NCBI RefSeq assembly: GCF_015354505.1
Contig: NZ_JACAFP010000003.1
Location: forward strand, 239,346-303,345
Length of the DNA: 64,000 nucleotides
Direction of reading: 5' to 3'
Source of the DNA: Microbacterium sp. UFMG61
GTDB taxonomy: Bacteria > Actinomycetota > Actinomycetes > Actinomycetales > Microbacteriaceae
Below are positions 20,958 through 30,776 of the stretch, piece by piece. Numbering within the stretch: the stretch's first letter is position 1; each line of letters begins with the position of its first letter. A model generated the notes under the pieces. It was not told where the DNA came from and did not search any database. It saw nothing but the letters and a program-made list of their open reading frames with translations. The position numbers were made by a program, and so were the translations under genes.

Positions 20958-23488
20958 TCCGTCTCCTCCTGCATGAGATCGGGGTCCCCCGCCAGCGGCA
21001 GGGAGATGACCATGGTGAGACCACCGCCGGGGGTGTCCTCGGGTGTCAGAGTACCGCCCATGCCCTCGGCGAATCCGCGCGACAGCGCGAGGCCGAGGCC
21101 GAGGCCGGTGGTGTTGTCGGTGTCACCCAGGCGCTGGAACGGCTGGAAGATCTGGTCGCGCTTCTCGGCGGGAACGCCCGACCCGCGGTCGATCACGCGG
21201 ATCTCGGCGCGCTCGCCGAGTGCGCTGGTCGACACGATCACACGAGTGTCGGGTGGGGAGTGCCGATGGGCGTTCGCGATCACGTTCACGAGCACGCGCT
21301 GCAGCAGCACAGGGTCGGCGGACACGGCGGGCAGGCCACCGTCGAGCGCGAGTTCGACGTCGGACGGCCCGAGCCCGAGCTCGTCGACCGCCGCGAGCAC
21401 GGGGCCGGCCACATCGAGGCGCATGGTCGAGACGGCGAGCACTCCGGCCTGCACGCGACTGACGTCGAGCAGATCGGTCACGAGCGACGACAGCGTCGCA
21501 AGGCTCTCGTCGGCGGTCGCGAGAAGCTCCTCACGATCGGATGCCGACAGCCCGTGCGCCCCGCGGAGCCCGCCGATCGCCGCGACGGCAGAGGCGAGCG
21601 GGCGGCGCAGGTCGTGACTCACCGCCGAGAGCAGAGCGGTGCGCACCTGGTCGGTCTCGGCGAGCGCCACGACCTCGCGCGCGGTGGCGCGCAGGTCGGT
21701 GTGCTCGATCGCGGCGGTGAGCTGGGCGACGATCGCGTCGAGCAGCCGTCGCGCCGGGGTGTCGAGAGGTTCGCCGTGCAGCTCCAGCATCCCGAGCGCG
21801 CCGTCGATGCCCACGGGCACGGTGGTGGCCCGACCGTCGGCCACGGGCTCGCCGTCGCTCGCGAGCACCTCGCCGTCGGGGGCGAGCAGGCGCACCCCGC
21901 TGAGGCCGAACGCCTCGCGCGTGCGGCTGACCAGCGCGAGCACGGCGTTGTCGCCACGCAGCACGTTGCCGGCCACCGCGGCGAGCAGCTCGGCCTCGGC
22001 GGCGGCACGCTGCGCGGTGCGAGCACGGCGGGCGGCCTGGTCGACGATGATGCTGACGAGGATGGCGATCACGACGTACAGCGCCAGGGCGAGCACGTGC
22101 AGCGGATGCGCGATCGTGATCGTGAAGATCGGCGACACGAAGAGGAAGTCCAGTGTGATGCCCGACAGTACCGCCGCGAAGACCGCGGGGCGCACCCCTC
22201 CCACGAGCGCCACGATCACGACGAGCAGTTGGAAGGCCAGCACCTCGACCGTGATCGACTCGGGGCTGCGGAACGCGAACATCGCCCACGAGAGGAGCGG
22301 TCCGACGACGAGTGCGATCGCGAAACCGAGCAGTTGGCGCCGCCATCCGAGCGCTCCGCCGGTGATGCGGGGGAGCGCGACGCGTCCGCCCGCGGCGGCG
22401 TGCGTGACGATGTGCACGTCGATGTCGCCCGAACGGCGGATGACCTCTGACCCGATGCCCGGTCCGGTCAGGGCTGCCGCGAGGCGTCCCCGACGACTGA
22501 CGCCGATCACGAGCTGCGTCGCATCCGCTCCCTGCGCGAACTCGACGAGGGTGCCCGGGATGTCGTCGCCGATGATCTGGTGGAAGCTGCCGCCGAGCGA
22601 CTCGACGAGCGTGCGCTGGGCCGCGAGAGCCCCGGGCGTCTCGTCGCGGAGACCGTCCTGCGCGGCGATGTGCACTGCGAGCAGTTCGCCGCCGGCCGAG
22701 CGGGCGGCGATGCGGGCGCCTCGGCGCAGCAGCGTCTCGCCCTCGGGTCCGCCGGTGAGCGCCACGACCACGCGCTCGCGCGCCTGCCAGGTGCCCTCGA
22801 TGCCGTGGTCGGCGCGGTAGCTGCGCAGCGCGCTGTCGACCTCATCGGCGAGCCATAGCAGCGCCAGTTCACGGAGCGCCGTGAGGTTGCCGAGGCGGAA
22901 GTAGTTCGACAGCGCGGCGTCGATCCGCTCGGCGGGATAGACGAGTCCGGCCGACAGCCGGTCTCGGAGCGACTGTGGGGCGAGGTCGACGACCTCGATC
23001 TCATCGGCCGCGCGCACGACGGCATCCGGGATCGTCTCCTGCTGGGCGATGCCCGTGATCTTCTCGACCACCGCGTTGAGCGAGTCGATGTGCTGCACGT
23101 TGACCGTGGTGACGACGTCGATGCCCGCGGCCAGCAGCGCGTCGACGTCCTGCCAGCGCTTCGCGTTCCGCGAGCCGGGGGTGTTCGTGTGCGCGAGCTC
23201 GTCGACCAGCGCCATCTCTGGATGCCGTGCCAGCACCGCATCCAGATCCATCTCGCTCAGCGGCACGCCCCGGTGCTCGTCGACCCGCCGAGGGACCTCG
23301 GGGATGCCGATGGTCTGCGCGGCCGTCGCCGCGCGCCCATGGGTCTCGACGATCGCGATCACGACGTCGCGGCCCTCGCCGAGCAGCCGTTTGCCCTCGG
23401 CGAGCATCTCGAACGTCTTGCCGACACCTGGGGCCGCGCCGAGCAGCACGCGGAGTCGCCCGCGAGTGCCGTGGCGCTCTGCCGTCAT
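20954..23488 (-). CDS. kdpD: Sensor histidine kinase KdpD
   Basis: 844 residues. N-terminal KdpD domain with Walker A GAAPGVGKT at residues 17-25 and DELAHTNTPGSRN, then a universal-stress-protein-like domain (about 230-360), four membrane segments of DUF4118 (about 380-490), a GAF-like region, and the kinase core with His in SHDLRRPL (about 625) and ATP-binding GLGLGLALSRG. It senses potassium and turgor and phosphorylates KdpE. Coupled by four-base overlaps to kdpC and kdpE. Confidence 0.96.
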   Translation of the reverse strand: MTAERHGTRGRLRVLLGAAPGVGKTFEMLAEGKRLLGEGRDVVIAIVETHGRAATAAQTIGIPEVPRRVDEHRGVPLSEMDLDAVLARHPEMALVDELAHTNTPGSRNAKRWQDVDALLAAGIDVVTTVNVQHIDSLNAVVEKITGIAQQETIPDAVVRAADEIEVVDLAPQSLRDRLSAGLVYPAERIDAALSNYFRLGNLTALRELALLWLADEVDSALRSYRADHGIEGTWQARERVVVALTGGPEGETLLRRGARIAARSAGGELLAVHIAAQDGLRDETPGALAAQRTLVESLGGSFHQIIGDDIPGTLVEFAQGADATQLVIGVSRRGRLAAALTGPGIGSEVIRRSGDIDVHIVTHAAAGGRVALPRITGGALGWRRQLLGFAIALVVGPLLSWAMFAFRSPESITVEVLAFQLLVVIVALVGGVRPAVFAAVLSGITLDFLFVSPIFTITIAHPLHVLALALYVVIAILVSIIVDQAARRARTAQRAAAEAELLAAVAGNVLRGDNAVLALVSRTREAFGLSGVRLLAPDGEVLASDGEPVADGRATTVPVGIDGALGMLELHGEPLDTPARRLLDAIVAQLTAAIEHTDLRATAREVVALAETDQVRTALLSAVSHDLRRPLASAVAAIGGLRGAHGLSASDREELLATADESLATLSSLVTDLLDVSRVQAGVLAVSTMRLDVAGPVLAAVDELGLGPSDVELALDGGLPAVSADPVLLQRVLVNVIANAHRHSPPDTRVIVSTSALGERAEIRVIDRGSGVPAEKRDQIFQPFQRLGDTDNTTGLGLGLALSRGFAEGMGGTLTPEDTPGGGLTMVISLPLAGDPDLMQEETE

Positions 23489-24132
23489 TCGCCCTCCCGC
23501 TCATCGAGCGCGAGATTGAGTTCTGCGACGTTGATGCGCTCGTCGCCGAGGAATCCCAGATCCCGCCCTTGAATCCTAGACTCCACGAGGTCCTCAACCT
23601 CCTGTTCGCTGAGGCCCCGCTCGTCCGCGACGCGCGGCACCTGCAGCAGGGCGTAGGCGACGCTGATGTGCGGGTCCAGGCCGGAACCGGATGCCGTCAC
23701 GGCGTCGGCCGGCACGGCATCCGGGCTCACGCCCTCGCGCTCGGCGATCGCCGCCCTGCGCTCCTCGATCGCGGCGACGAGGTCGTCGTTCTCGGGCCCG
23801 AGGTTGCTGCCGCTCGAACCGCGGCCGTCGTAGCCGTCGCCGGCGGCCGACGGGCGTGACTGGAAGTACTCGGGCAGCGCCTCGCCGTCGGCAGTGCCTG
23901 TGCTGAGCCCCGTCGAAGTGCCTGTGCTGAGCCCCGTCGAAGTGAAGGACTGCCCGATCAGCGAGCTGCCCTTGTCGTCGGCGAGCGGCGAGCCGTTCGC
24001 CTGGAAGGGCAGCAGCAGCTGACCGATGCCGGTGACGACGAGCGTGTAGCCGACGCCGAGCACGAGGGTGAGCACGAGCATCGCGCGGACGGCGACACCG
24101 GCGGTGCGAGCCGCGGTGCGGGAGGAGGACAT
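23485..24132 (-). CDS. kdpC: Potassium-transporting ATPase subunit KdpC, with repeat insertion
   Basis: 215 residues, a little long for KdpC (about 190-200). N-terminal membrane helix (LVLTLVLGVGYTLVVTG), then GSSGSNLGPEN and SGLDPHISVAYALLQVPRVA, the conserved KdpC core. Between them the stretch STGLSTGTSTGLSTGT is encoded by two identical 24-bp copies (23894-23941) of a CTGAGCCCCGTCGAAG repeat, a variant of a dispersed non-coding repeat. KdpC binds KdpA and KdpB and raises ATP affinity. The start lies 84 bases after kdpB, unlike the overlapping junctions elsewhere in the operon. Confidence 0.94.
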   Translation of the reverse strand: MSSSRTAARTAGVAVRAMLVLTLVLGVGYTLVVTGIGQLLLPFQANGSPLADDKGSSLIGQSFTSTGLSTGTSTGLSTGTADGEALPEYFQSRPSAAGDGYDGRGSSGSNLGPENDDLVAAIEERRAAIAEREGVSPDAVPADAVTASGSGLDPHISVAYALLQVPRVADERGLSEQEVEDLVESRIQGRDLGFLGDERINVAELNLALDEREGE

Positions 24133-24216
24133 GGGATGCCTTTCAGGGAAGTCGGGAGGGTGAGCCCTTCGACAGGCTCAGGAACCCGTTCGTGGATCGC
24201 TGAGCCTGTCGAAGCG

Positions 24217-26679
24217 TCAGAAGCCGGGGATCAGGGTGATGACGAGGTCGATGAGCTTGATGCCGATGAACGGCGCGATCACACCGCCCAGGCCGTAGAC
24301 GAGCAGATTGCGCTGCAGGATCTGCGAGGCGCTCGCCGGCCGGTACTTCACCCCTCGGAGCGCGAGCGGGATGAGGAAGACGATCACGATCGCATTGAAG
24401 ATGATCGCGCTGGTCACGGCGGATGCCGGCGAGTGCAGCTGCATGATGTTGAGCGCCGCGAGCCCGGGGAAGACCCCCATGAACATCGCGGGGATGATGG
24501 CGAAGTACTTGGCGATGTCGTTCGCGAGCGAGAACGTGGTGAGGGCTCCGCGGGTGATGAGCAGCTGCTTGCCGATGCGCACGATGTCGATGAGCTTGGT
24601 CGGGTCGGAGTCGAGGTCGACCATGTTGCCGGCCTCCTTCGCCGCCGACGTTCCCGTGTTCATCGCGACGCCGACATCGGCCTGGGCGAGGGCCGGGGCG
24701 TCGTTGGTGCCGTCACCGGTCATGGCGACGAGCCGACCGCCCTCCTGCTCGCGCTTGATCAGCTCGAGCTTCTGCTCGGGCGTCGCCTCGGCGAGGAAGT
24801 CATCGACACCGGCCTCCTTCGCGATCGCGGCGGCGGTCAGCGGGTTGTCTCCGGTGATCATCACCGTGCGGATGCCCATGCTGCGCAGCTCCTCGAACCG
24901 CTCGCGCAGGCCGTCCTTGACGATGTCCTTGAGGTGCACGACGCCGAGAATCCGGCCGGTGCCCTCCTCTCCCGGGACCTCGGTCCCGGGATCGGCCGCG
25001 GCCTCGGCCGCTTGGCTGGACATTCCCCGGTTGGCTGACTGCTCGACGGCATCCGTCCAGCCATCCGTGATCTGTTCAGCCATCCGGGGCGAAGAGTCGG
25101 CGACGGACCCGGCGACCCGGTCATCGGCCCTTGCCACTTGGCTGGATATTCCCCGGTTGGCTGACTGCTCGACGGCATCCGTTCGGCCATCCGGGATCCG
25201 TTCAGCCATCCGGGCCGAAGAGTCGGCGACGGATCCGGCCGCGAACTTCACGGCGACCACCAGAGGCGTCCCGCCGCTCGAGGCGACGCGGTCGGTGAGA
25301 GCGGTCAGCTCCTGGGTCCCTGAGCCTGTCGAAGGGCCGGAGTCGAGGCCCATCCACGCGCTGACCGCCGAGCCTGCGCCCTTGCGGATCTGCGTGCCGT
25401 CGGCCAGGTCGAGACCCGACATGCGGGTCTGCGCGGTGAAGGGCACGATGACCGCATCCGCCGGTTCCTCGACGCGGATGCCGTGCAGCGTCGCCAGCTC
25501 GACGATCGACGCGCCCTCGGGCGTGGGGTCGGCGAGCGACGAGAGGGCCGCGATGCGCAGCAGCTCCTCGGCCTCGACATCCGACAGCGGCAGCACCTCG
25601 TGCGCCTGGCGGTTGCCGTAGGTGATGGTGCCGGTCTTGTCGAGCAGGAGGGTCGTGACGTCGCCCGCAGCCTCGACGGCGCGGCCCGACATCGCGAGCA
25701 CGTTGCGCTGCACGAGACGGTCCATGCCGGCGATGCCGATGGCCGAGAGCAGGGCGCCGATCGTCGTCGGGATCAGGCAGACGAGCAGGGCGATCAGCAC
25801 CGGGATGCTGACGGGCGACGCCGCGTACGACGCGATCGGGTTGAGCGCGAGAACCACGACGACGAACACGATCGACAGGCTCGCGAGCAGGATGTTCAGT
25901 GCGATCTCGTTCGGCGTGCGCTGACGGCTCGCCCCCTCGACGAGCGCGATCATGCGGTCGACGAACGTCTCGCCCGGCTTCGAGGTGATGCGCACGACGA
26001 TGCGATCCGACAGCACGCGCGTGCCGCCGGTGACGGCGCTGCGATCGCCGCCCGATTCGCGGATGACCGGGGCGCTCTCACCGGTGATGGCCGATTCGTC
26101 GACGGTCGCGATGCCGGCGACGATGTCGCCGTCGCCGGGGATCAGCTCTCCCGCCGTGACGATCACGATGTCGTCGCGCTGCAGCTCGGCCGATGAGACG
26201 TCGACCGTCTCGGGCGCTTCGACAAGCTCAGCGACCCAGCCTTCTCGGGTCCCTGAGCTTGTCGAAGGGACGACCTTGCGGGCCATCGTGCTCGTGCGGG
26301 TCTTGCGCAGGCTCGCGGCCTGGGCCTTGCCGCGCCCCTCGGCCACCGACTCGGCGACATTGGCGAACAGCACGGTGAGCCACAGCCAGATCGCGATGCC
26401 CCAGGTGAACGGCGCGGGCACCGGGGTTCCGCCCGAGTCGGCGGGGCCGCCGAGGAAGGGCTCGGCGATCGCGAGCACCGTGGTGAACGCGGCGCCGACC
26501 CAGACGAGCAGCATCACGGGATTGCGCACGAGCGACGCGGGGTTCAGCTTGCGCAGCGCGCCGGGCAGAGCCTGGGTCAGCTGCGCCCAGCCGAACGAGC
26601 GCGGCGGTGCAGCCGGGGCGGATGCCGACGCATCCTGCTGTTCCGACGGTGTCTCCGAGGGGGTGGTGGTCATGGTCAT
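24217..26679 (-). CDS. kdpB: Potassium-transporting P-type ATPase KdpB, with large in-frame insertions
   Basis: 820 residues against about 680-700 for the family. All catalytic motifs remain: TGES (about 199-202), phosphorylated Asp347 in DKTGT, KGAGS in the nucleotide domain and [11 protein letters not shown] in the hinge. Extra sequence occurs at about 136-157 and 448-456, where the DNA is the dispersed TGAGCCTGTCGAAGG repeat, and at about 479-575, a low-complexity insert holding a 42-residue tandem duplication. The insert sits between PLVVAV and [10 protein letters not shown], a surface loop of the nucleotide/phosphorylation domains. The enzyme hydrolyses ATP to drive K+ through KdpA. Confidence 0.95.
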   Translation of the reverse strand: MTMTTTPSETPSEQQDASASAPAAPPRSFGWAQLTQALPGALRKLNPASLVRNPVMLLVWVGAAFTTVLAIAEPFLGGPADSGGTPVPAPFTWGIAIWLWLTVLFANVAESVAEGRGKAQAASLRKTRTSTMARKVVPSTSSGTREGWVAELVEAPETVDVSSAELQRDDIVIVTAGELIPGDGDIVAGIATVDESAITGESAPVIRESGGDRSAVTGGTRVLSDRIVVRITSKPGETFVDRMIALVEGASRQRTPNEIALNILLASLSIVFVVVVLALNPIASYAASPVSIPVLIALLVCLIPTTIGALLSAIGIAGMDRLVQRNVLAMSGRAVEAAGDVTTLLLDKTGTITYGNRQAHEVLPLSDVEAEELLRIAALSSLADPTPEGASIVELATLHGIRVEEPADAVIVPFTAQTRMSGLDLADGTQIRKGAGSAVSAWMGLDSGPSTGSGTQELTALTDRVASSGGTPLVVAVKFAAGSVADSSARMAERIPDGRTDAVEQSANRGISSQVARADDRVAGSVADSSPRMAEQITDGWTDAVEQSANRGMSSQAAEAAADPGTEVPGEEGTGRILGVVHLKDIVKDGLRERFEELRSMGIRTVMITGDNPLTAAAIAKEAGVDDFLAEATPEQKLELIKREQEGGRLVAMTGDGTNDAPALAQADVGVAMNTGTSAAKEAGNMVDLDSDPTKLIDIVRIGKQLLITRGALTTFSLANDIAKYFAIIPAMFMGVFPGLAALNIMQLHSPASAVTSAIIFNAIVIVFLIPLALRGVKYRPASASQILQRNLLVYGLGGVIAPFIGIKLIDLVITLIPGF
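25012..25240 (-). repeat. 126-bp tandem duplication inside kdpB
   Basis: Two copies with a 126-bp period, marked by TTGGCTGGAYATTCCCCGG at 25012 and 25138 and GAAGAGTCGGCGACGGA at the other end, encode GSVADSSxRMAE...[10 protein letters not shown] twice. The period is a multiple of three, so the frame is kept. The copies differ at several positions, so the duplication is not very recent. Confidence 0.9.
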
Positions 26680-26680
26680 G

Positions 26681-28360
26681 TCAGACGAGTCCTTCAGCGA
26701 GGGGTCCCAGTGCGAGCACGGGGAAGTAGGTGAGTGCCGTGATGATGACCGCGACGGCCGAGAGGAGGCCGACGAACTGCGGTCGGTGCGTGGGCAGGGT
26801 TCCGGTGTTCTCCGGCACGCGCTGCTGTGCGGCGAAGGATCCGGCCAGGGCCAGCACGAGGACGATCGGGATGAACCGGCCGAGCAGCATCGCGACTCCC
26901 AGTGCGGTGTTGAACCACGGGGTGTTCGCGGTGAGTCCGGCGAAGGCCGAACCGTTGTTGTTCGCGGCCGAGGTGAAGGCGTAGAGCACCTCGCTCATGC
27001 CGTGCACGCCGGGATTCAGGATGCTGGTCGCCTCGACGTCCGCCCGGATGCCGGGGATCGCGAAGCTCAGCGCCGTGCCGACCAGCACGAGGGTGGGCGT
27101 CACGAGGATGTACAGGCTCGCGAGCTTGATCTCCTTCGGCCCGATGCGCTTGCCGAGGTACTCGGGGGTGCGGCCGACGAGCAGTCCGCCGACGAACACC
27201 GCGATGATCGCGAGCACGAGCATGCCGTAGAGTCCGGAGCCGACGCCGCCGGGGGCGACCTCGCCGAGCATCATGTTGAGCATCGGCATCATGCCGCCGA
27301 GTGCCGTGTACGAGTCGTGCATCGAGTTGACCGCACCGGTCGACGTCAGGGTGCTGGCGCTGCCGAACAGGGTCGAGCCGAGGATGCCGAAGCGCACCTC
27401 CTTGCCCTCCATGGCGGCACCCGCGAGCTCGGGGGCGCTGCCGCGGCCGGCGAGTTCGAGGGCCGAGAGGGCGAACGTCGAGATGAGGAAGATCGTGCCC
27501 ATGACGGCGGCGATCGCGTAGCCCTGGCGGTTGTCGCCGATCATGCGGCCGAAGGTGCGGGGGAGCGAGAACGGGATCACGAGGATCAGCAGGATCTGCA
27601 GCAGGTTGGTCCATCCGGTCGGGTTCTCGAACGGATGCGCGGAGTTGGCGTTGAAGAAGCCGCCGCCGTTGGTGCCGAGCAGCTTGATGGCCTCCTGCGA
27701 GGCGACCGGTCCGCCGGGGATCGTCTGCGTGCCACCCGAGACCGTGGTCACATCGGTGAACCCGGCGAAGTTCTGCACCACTCCGCCTGCGATGAGGGCG
27801 ATCGCGGCGAGCAGGGCGATCGGCAGCAGGATGCGTCCGAGGCCGCGGATCAGGTCGACCCAGAAGTTTCCGATCGTGGTCGAGCCGCGACGGGCGAGGC
27901 CGCGGATCAGCGCGACGGCGACCGCCAGGCCGACGGCGGCGGAGACGAAGTTCTGCACTGTGAGACCGGCGAGCTGCACGGTGTAGCCCATGGTCTGCTC
28001 GGGCGAGTAGGACTGCCAGTTGGTGTTCGCGACGAACGACGCGGCGGTGTTGAACGCCAGGCCCTCGGGCACAGCGGGGAGGCCGAGCGACTCGGGCAGG
28101 AACGCCTGCAGCCGCTGCAGTCCGTAGACCAGCAGCAGGCCGACGACGGAGAACGCGAGGACGCCGCGCGCGTACGCCCGCCAGGTCTGCTCGGATGCCG
28201 GGTCGACACCGATGAGGCGGTAGAGGCCCCGCTCGACCTTCAGATCACGCGGGGTGCTGAAGACGTGCGCCATGTAGTCGCCGACCGGACGGTACAGCAG
28301 CACGATGGCGACGATGAGCACGGCGGCCTGCAGGATGCCCAGCCAGATGTCGGCGCCCAT
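26681..28360 (-). CDS. kdpA: Potassium-transporting ATPase channel subunit KdpA
   Basis: 559 residues, about ten membrane segments. Selectivity-filter-like loops typical of KdpA are present: [20 protein letters not shown] near residues 228-247 and [18 protein letters not shown] near 460-477. It binds and conducts K+ in the KdpFABC complex. The start codon overlaps the stop of kdpF (TGATG), and only one base separates its stop from the kdpB start. Confidence 0.97.
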   Translation of the reverse strand: MGADIWLGILQAAVLIVAIVLLYRPVGDYMAHVFSTPRDLKVERGLYRLIGVDPASEQTWRAYARGVLAFSVVGLLLVYGLQRLQAFLPESLGLPAVPEGLAFNTAASFVANTNWQSYSPEQTMGYTVQLAGLTVQNFVSAAVGLAVAVALIRGLARRGSTTIGNFWVDLIRGLGRILLPIALLAAIALIAGGVVQNFAGFTDVTTVSGGTQTIPGGPVASQEAIKLLGTNGGGFFNANSAHPFENPTGWTNLLQILLILVIPFSLPRTFGRMIGDNRQGYAIAAVMGTIFLISTFALSALELAGRGSAPELAGAAMEGKEVRFGILGSTLFGSASTLTSTGAVNSMHDSYTALGGMMPMLNMMLGEVAPGGVGSGLYGMLVLAIIAVFVGGLLVGRTPEYLGKRIGPKEIKLASLYILVTPTLVLVGTALSFAIPGIRADVEATSILNPGVHGMSEVLYAFTSAANNNGSAFAGLTANTPWFNTALGVAMLLGRFIPIVLVLALAGSFAAQQRVPENTGTLPTHRPQFVGLLSAVAVIITALTYFPVLALGPLAEGLV

Positions 28361-28449
28361 CAGAACTTCTCCGGGGCGACGAGAGCCACCACGAGATAGA
28401 CGACGGCGGCCACGGCGAGGGCGGCGGCGATGATCTCGAAGACGATCAC
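28360..28449 (-). CDS. kdpF: Small membrane subunit KdpF
   Basis: 29 residues from a GTG start: one transmembrane helix ([20 protein letters not shown]) ending VAPEKF, the standard KdpF form. KdpF stabilises the KdpABC complex in the membrane. It overlaps kdpA by TGATG and is itself overlapped by four bases (GTGA) by an upstream 27-residue ORF. It is too short for ordinary ORF calling. Confidence 0.93.
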   Translation of the reverse strand: MIVFEIIAAALAVAAVVYLVVALVAPEKF

Positions 28450-28529
28450 AGTCGCTCCACCCCCTTCGCGACCAGGGAGACGAGGGCGAACAGCGCGAGA
28501 GTCAGCGCGATGTAGATGATGTCGAGCAC
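28446..28529 (-). CDS. 27-residue candidate membrane peptide upstream of kdpF
   Basis: GTG-initiated frame encoding a single hydrophobic helix ([20 protein letters not shown]) with a charged C-terminal tail KGVERL. The stop TGA overlaps the kdpF GTG by four bases, the same coupling seen between other genes of this operon. The size and topology resemble KdpF but the tail differs. There is no clear ribosome-binding site, so initiation is uncertain. I recall similar short peptides ahead of kdpF in other actinobacteria, but have not verified this. It could be an extra small subunit or a leader peptide coupling translation. Confidence 0.6.
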   Translation of the reverse strand: MLDIIYIALTLALFALVSLVAKGVERL

Positions 28530-28567
28530 GAGACTCGATACAACTCCCGTGCCGGGACCGATATGAC

Positions 28568-28577
28568 GATCCTCACG
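28568..28577 (-). promoter_or_regulatory. GATCCTCACG motif shared with the KimA-like gene upstream region
   Basis: The 10-mer CGTGAGGATC (minus strand) lies 39-48 bases upstream of the first start of the kdp operon. The same 10-mer is 39-48 bases upstream of the KimA-like potassium permease start (36505-36514). It may be part of a promoter or a common operator; no consensus is established for it. Confidence 0.35.
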
Positions 28578-28734
28578 CTTTGCGTACGGCGATAGACGGG
28601 GATGCATGCGGGATGCTCACATCTCGAGCTCGTGAGAACTTTTTCGTGCCTCGGTGTCGCATCCGGACGTCGGCGTTCGTTGTTCGGGTGAGAGGCCACC
28701 GGTCCCGGTGGCTCGACGACACGAAAGACGCGGT

Positions 28735-28926
28735 GTGGCTGTGTTGAACGACCCGATGGTGGCGAGCCTGGTCTACCGGCTCGAGGCAGAAGAGGCAGAG
28801 CAGCGCATCGTACGACAGCGCGCAGCGCTCGAGCACCCGGGACTCATCCGGCGACCGTCGCTGAGGGCTCGCGCTCGCCGTCTCTGGCCCCGCAGCCCTT
28901 TCCGCGCGAGGGGGGAACCGGGATGA
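28735..28926 (+). CDS. Small basic protein, translationally coupled to a sigma factor gene
   Basis: 63 residues from the GTG at 28735 (MAVLNDPMVASLVYRLEAEE...); another GTG at 28741 is possible. It is rich in Glu in the first half and Arg in the second, suggesting an amphipathic helix and a basic tail. Its stop overlaps the sigma factor ATG by four bases (ATGA), and the sigma factor ribosome-binding site lies inside it, which supports translation. I do not recognise a family. It could be a partner of the sigma factor or only a coupling leader. Confidence 0.55.
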   Translation: MAVLNDPMVASLVYRLEAEEAEQRIVRQRAALEHPGLIRRPSLRARARRLWPRSPFRARGEPG

Positions 28927-30296
28927 TCGTCCTGACGGCGGGCCCGGAGTGGAGCCTTCTCGACCGAGCGGACGGAGAGAGCGCCGATGACGCGGAACCG
29001 GAGCAGGACAGGGCTCTGCCGATGAGCCCCGATGTCGGAGCGCGGGTCACGCAGGTCTACCGCGACGAGTGGGCGCGCATCGTCGGTGGACTCACCCGAC
29101 GGTGCGGTGATCTCGATCTCGCCGAGGAGATGGCTGCCGAGGCCTTCGCCGCTGCCGCGGAGCTCTGGCCGGATCAGGGGATTCCGCCCAACCCCGCCGG
29201 GTGGATCACGACCACGGCCTATCGGAAGGCCATCGACCGGCTCCGGCGGGAGTCATTGCGCGATGCCAGGCACCGGGAGGCTCTCATGCTGCAGGATCCC
29301 GAACCGCCGGAACCCACCGGCGCCATCGACGACGACCGCCTTCGACTGCTCTTCACCTGCTGTCACCCGGCGCTGTCGCTCGAGGCGCGAGTCGCGCTGA
29401 CCCTGCGGATCGTCGGAGGCCTCACCGTCGAGGAGATCGCGCGGGCGTTCCTCATCCGGGAACCCGCGGTGCGGCAGCGCATCACCCGGGCGAAGGCGAA
29501 GATCACGTCCGAGGGCATCCCGTACCGGATGCCTTCGGGCGAGGACCTTCCGGCCCGGATCGACGGCGTGCTCGCGGTGCTCTATCTGATCTTCAACGAG
29601 GGATACTTCGCGTCGGGTCCCGGCGTGCCGGCGCTGCGCGGAGAGCTGACGACCGAGGCCATCAGGCTCGCTCGACTGCTCCGAGAGCTCCTGCCCGATG
29701 ACGCCGAGGTCGCCGGTCTGCTCGCGCTGATGCTGCTCAGCGAAGCGCGCGCAGCGGCGAGAGTCACCGCCGAGGGAGAGCTGGTGAGGCTGGACGCACA
29801 GCACCGCGCGGCGTGGAATCACGAGCTCATCGGGGAGGGGCTCGAGCTTCTCGAGGCACCGCTCCCGGTGACCCCGGGTCGTCATCGGCTGCTGGCCGAG
29901 ATCAACGCGGTGCATGTGCGAGCGGCGGACGCCGCCGACACCGACTGGGCGCGCATCGTCGACCTCTATGAACGGCTCGAGCGCATCGACCCCAGCCCTG
30001 TCGTCACCCTCAGCAAGGCGGTCGCCGTCGCAGAGCGGGACTCACCCGACGAAGCGCTGCCGCTCGTCGAGCAGCTGCACGACGCGCTCGACGACTTCCA
30101 CGGATTCCATGTGGCGCGCGCCGAGCTTCTGCGGGCCGCGGGCCGCAGGGCAGAGGCTCGCGACGCGTATGGCCGCGCGATCGCACTGGCCGGCAACACC
30201 GCCGAGATCGACCACCTGACCCGGCGCCGCGATGAACTCGCGGCGCCTGACGCACCCGGAACCGCCGGGACCGCACCGAACGGAGAGAGCAGATGA
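28923..30296 (+). CDS. ECF sigma factor, ECF42 type with C-terminal extension
   Basis: 457 residues from an ATG preceded by GAGGGGGGA. An in-frame ATG at 29022 starts closer to the conserved part. Region 2 is YRDEWARIVGGLTRRCGDLD...GWITTTAYRKAIDRLRRE; region 4 is LTVEEIARAFLIREPAVRQRI. About 230 further residues (DUF6596/TPR-like, including LVRLDAQHRAAWNHELI) follow, as in ECF42 factors. ECF42 genes are typically next to DGPF-domain genes, exactly as here. In that group the C-terminal extension, not an anti-sigma factor, is reported to matter for activity. Confidence 0.9.
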   Translation: MIVLTAGPEWSLLDRADGESADDAEPEQDRALPMSPDVGARVTQVYRDEWARIVGGLTRRCGDLDLAEEMAAEAFAAAAELWPDQGIPPNPAGWITTTAYRKAIDRLRRESLRDARHREALMLQDPEPPEPTGAIDDDRLRLLFTCCHPALSLEARVALTLRIVGGLTVEEIARAFLIREPAVRQRITRAKAKITSEGIPYRMPSGEDLPARIDGVLAVLYLIFNEGYFASGPGVPALRGELTTEAIRLARLLRELLPDDAEVAGLLALMLLSEARAAARVTAEGELVRLDAQHRAAWNHELIGEGLELLEAPLPVTPGRHRLLAEINAVHVRAADAADTDWARIVDLYERLERIDPSPVVTLSKAVAVAERDSPDEALPLVEQLHDALDDFHGFHVARAELLRAAGRRAEARDAYGRAIALAGNTAEIDHLTRRRDELAAPDAPGTAGTAPNGESR

Positions 30297-30649
30297 GCAA
30301 CAAGTACCTCGTGATCCACATGACAGACCCGACCGGCGGCACGATGGCGCAGGACGAAGACCAGCGCATGCTGGGGGAATGGGCGCAAGAGGGCGACGCC
30401 GCGGGACGACTCGGCGAAGGCGCTCCGGTCGCGGGCCGTGAAGAGGCGAAGTCGGTCGCTGTGCGAGACGGCAAGGTGCTCGTCACCGACGGACCGTTCC
30501 CCGAGTTCAAGGAGTGGTTCGCGGGGTACGACATCGTGACCGCCGCCACGATCGACGAGGCCGCGTCCTTCATGGCGAAGCATCCGACCGCCGTGATGGG
30601 GCGGGTGTACATCCTGCCGGTGGTGAAGCTGCCCTGGGACGAGGACTGA
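30293..30649 (+). CDS. DGPF/YCII-related protein, ECF42 partner
   Basis: 118 residues; one YCII-like domain with the diagnostic TDGPFPEFKEWFAGYDIV (about residues 63-80). ATG overlaps the sigma factor stop (ATGA). DGPF proteins are the conserved neighbours and likely regulon members of ECF42 sigma factors; their biochemical role is not known, though YCII folds resemble small ligand-binding or lyase domains. Confidence 0.92.
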   Translation: MSNKYLVIHMTDPTGGTMAQDEDQRMLGEWAQEGDAAGRLGEGAPVAGREEAKSVAVRDGKVLVTDGPFPEFKEWFAGYDIVTAATIDEAASFMAKHPTAVMGRVYILPVVKLPWDED

Positions 30650-30678
30650 GGCCCGCTGCCGACCCGGGCATGACCGAG

Positions 30679-30739
30679 GTCGCGGTCGCAGTCGGTGCCG
30701 CTCGTTCGACCACGCGGCGACACCGACTGCGGCCGGAGC
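30679..30739. repeat. 61-bp palindromic element, copy 3 (diverged)
   Basis: Inner arms CGGTCGCAGTCGGTG (30683-30697) and CACCGACTGCGGCCG (30721-30735) correspond to the arms at 16093-16153 and 17012-17072. Aligning the conserved GGTCGCAG and its mirror gives a 61-bp element again. It follows the DGPF gene and precedes the transporter start by 37 bases. Confidence 0.7.
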
Positions 30740-30776
30740 GAACCCGCGGCCTGTCGCGGCGATCTACACTCAGCGA

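Noticed and set aside
28923..29021. N-terminal extension of the sigma factor as a certain part of the protein
   Set aside because: The ATG at 28923 has a good Shine-Dalgarno and overlaps the small ORF, so it is kept, but residues 1-33 show no family similarity and an ATG at 29022 is possible.
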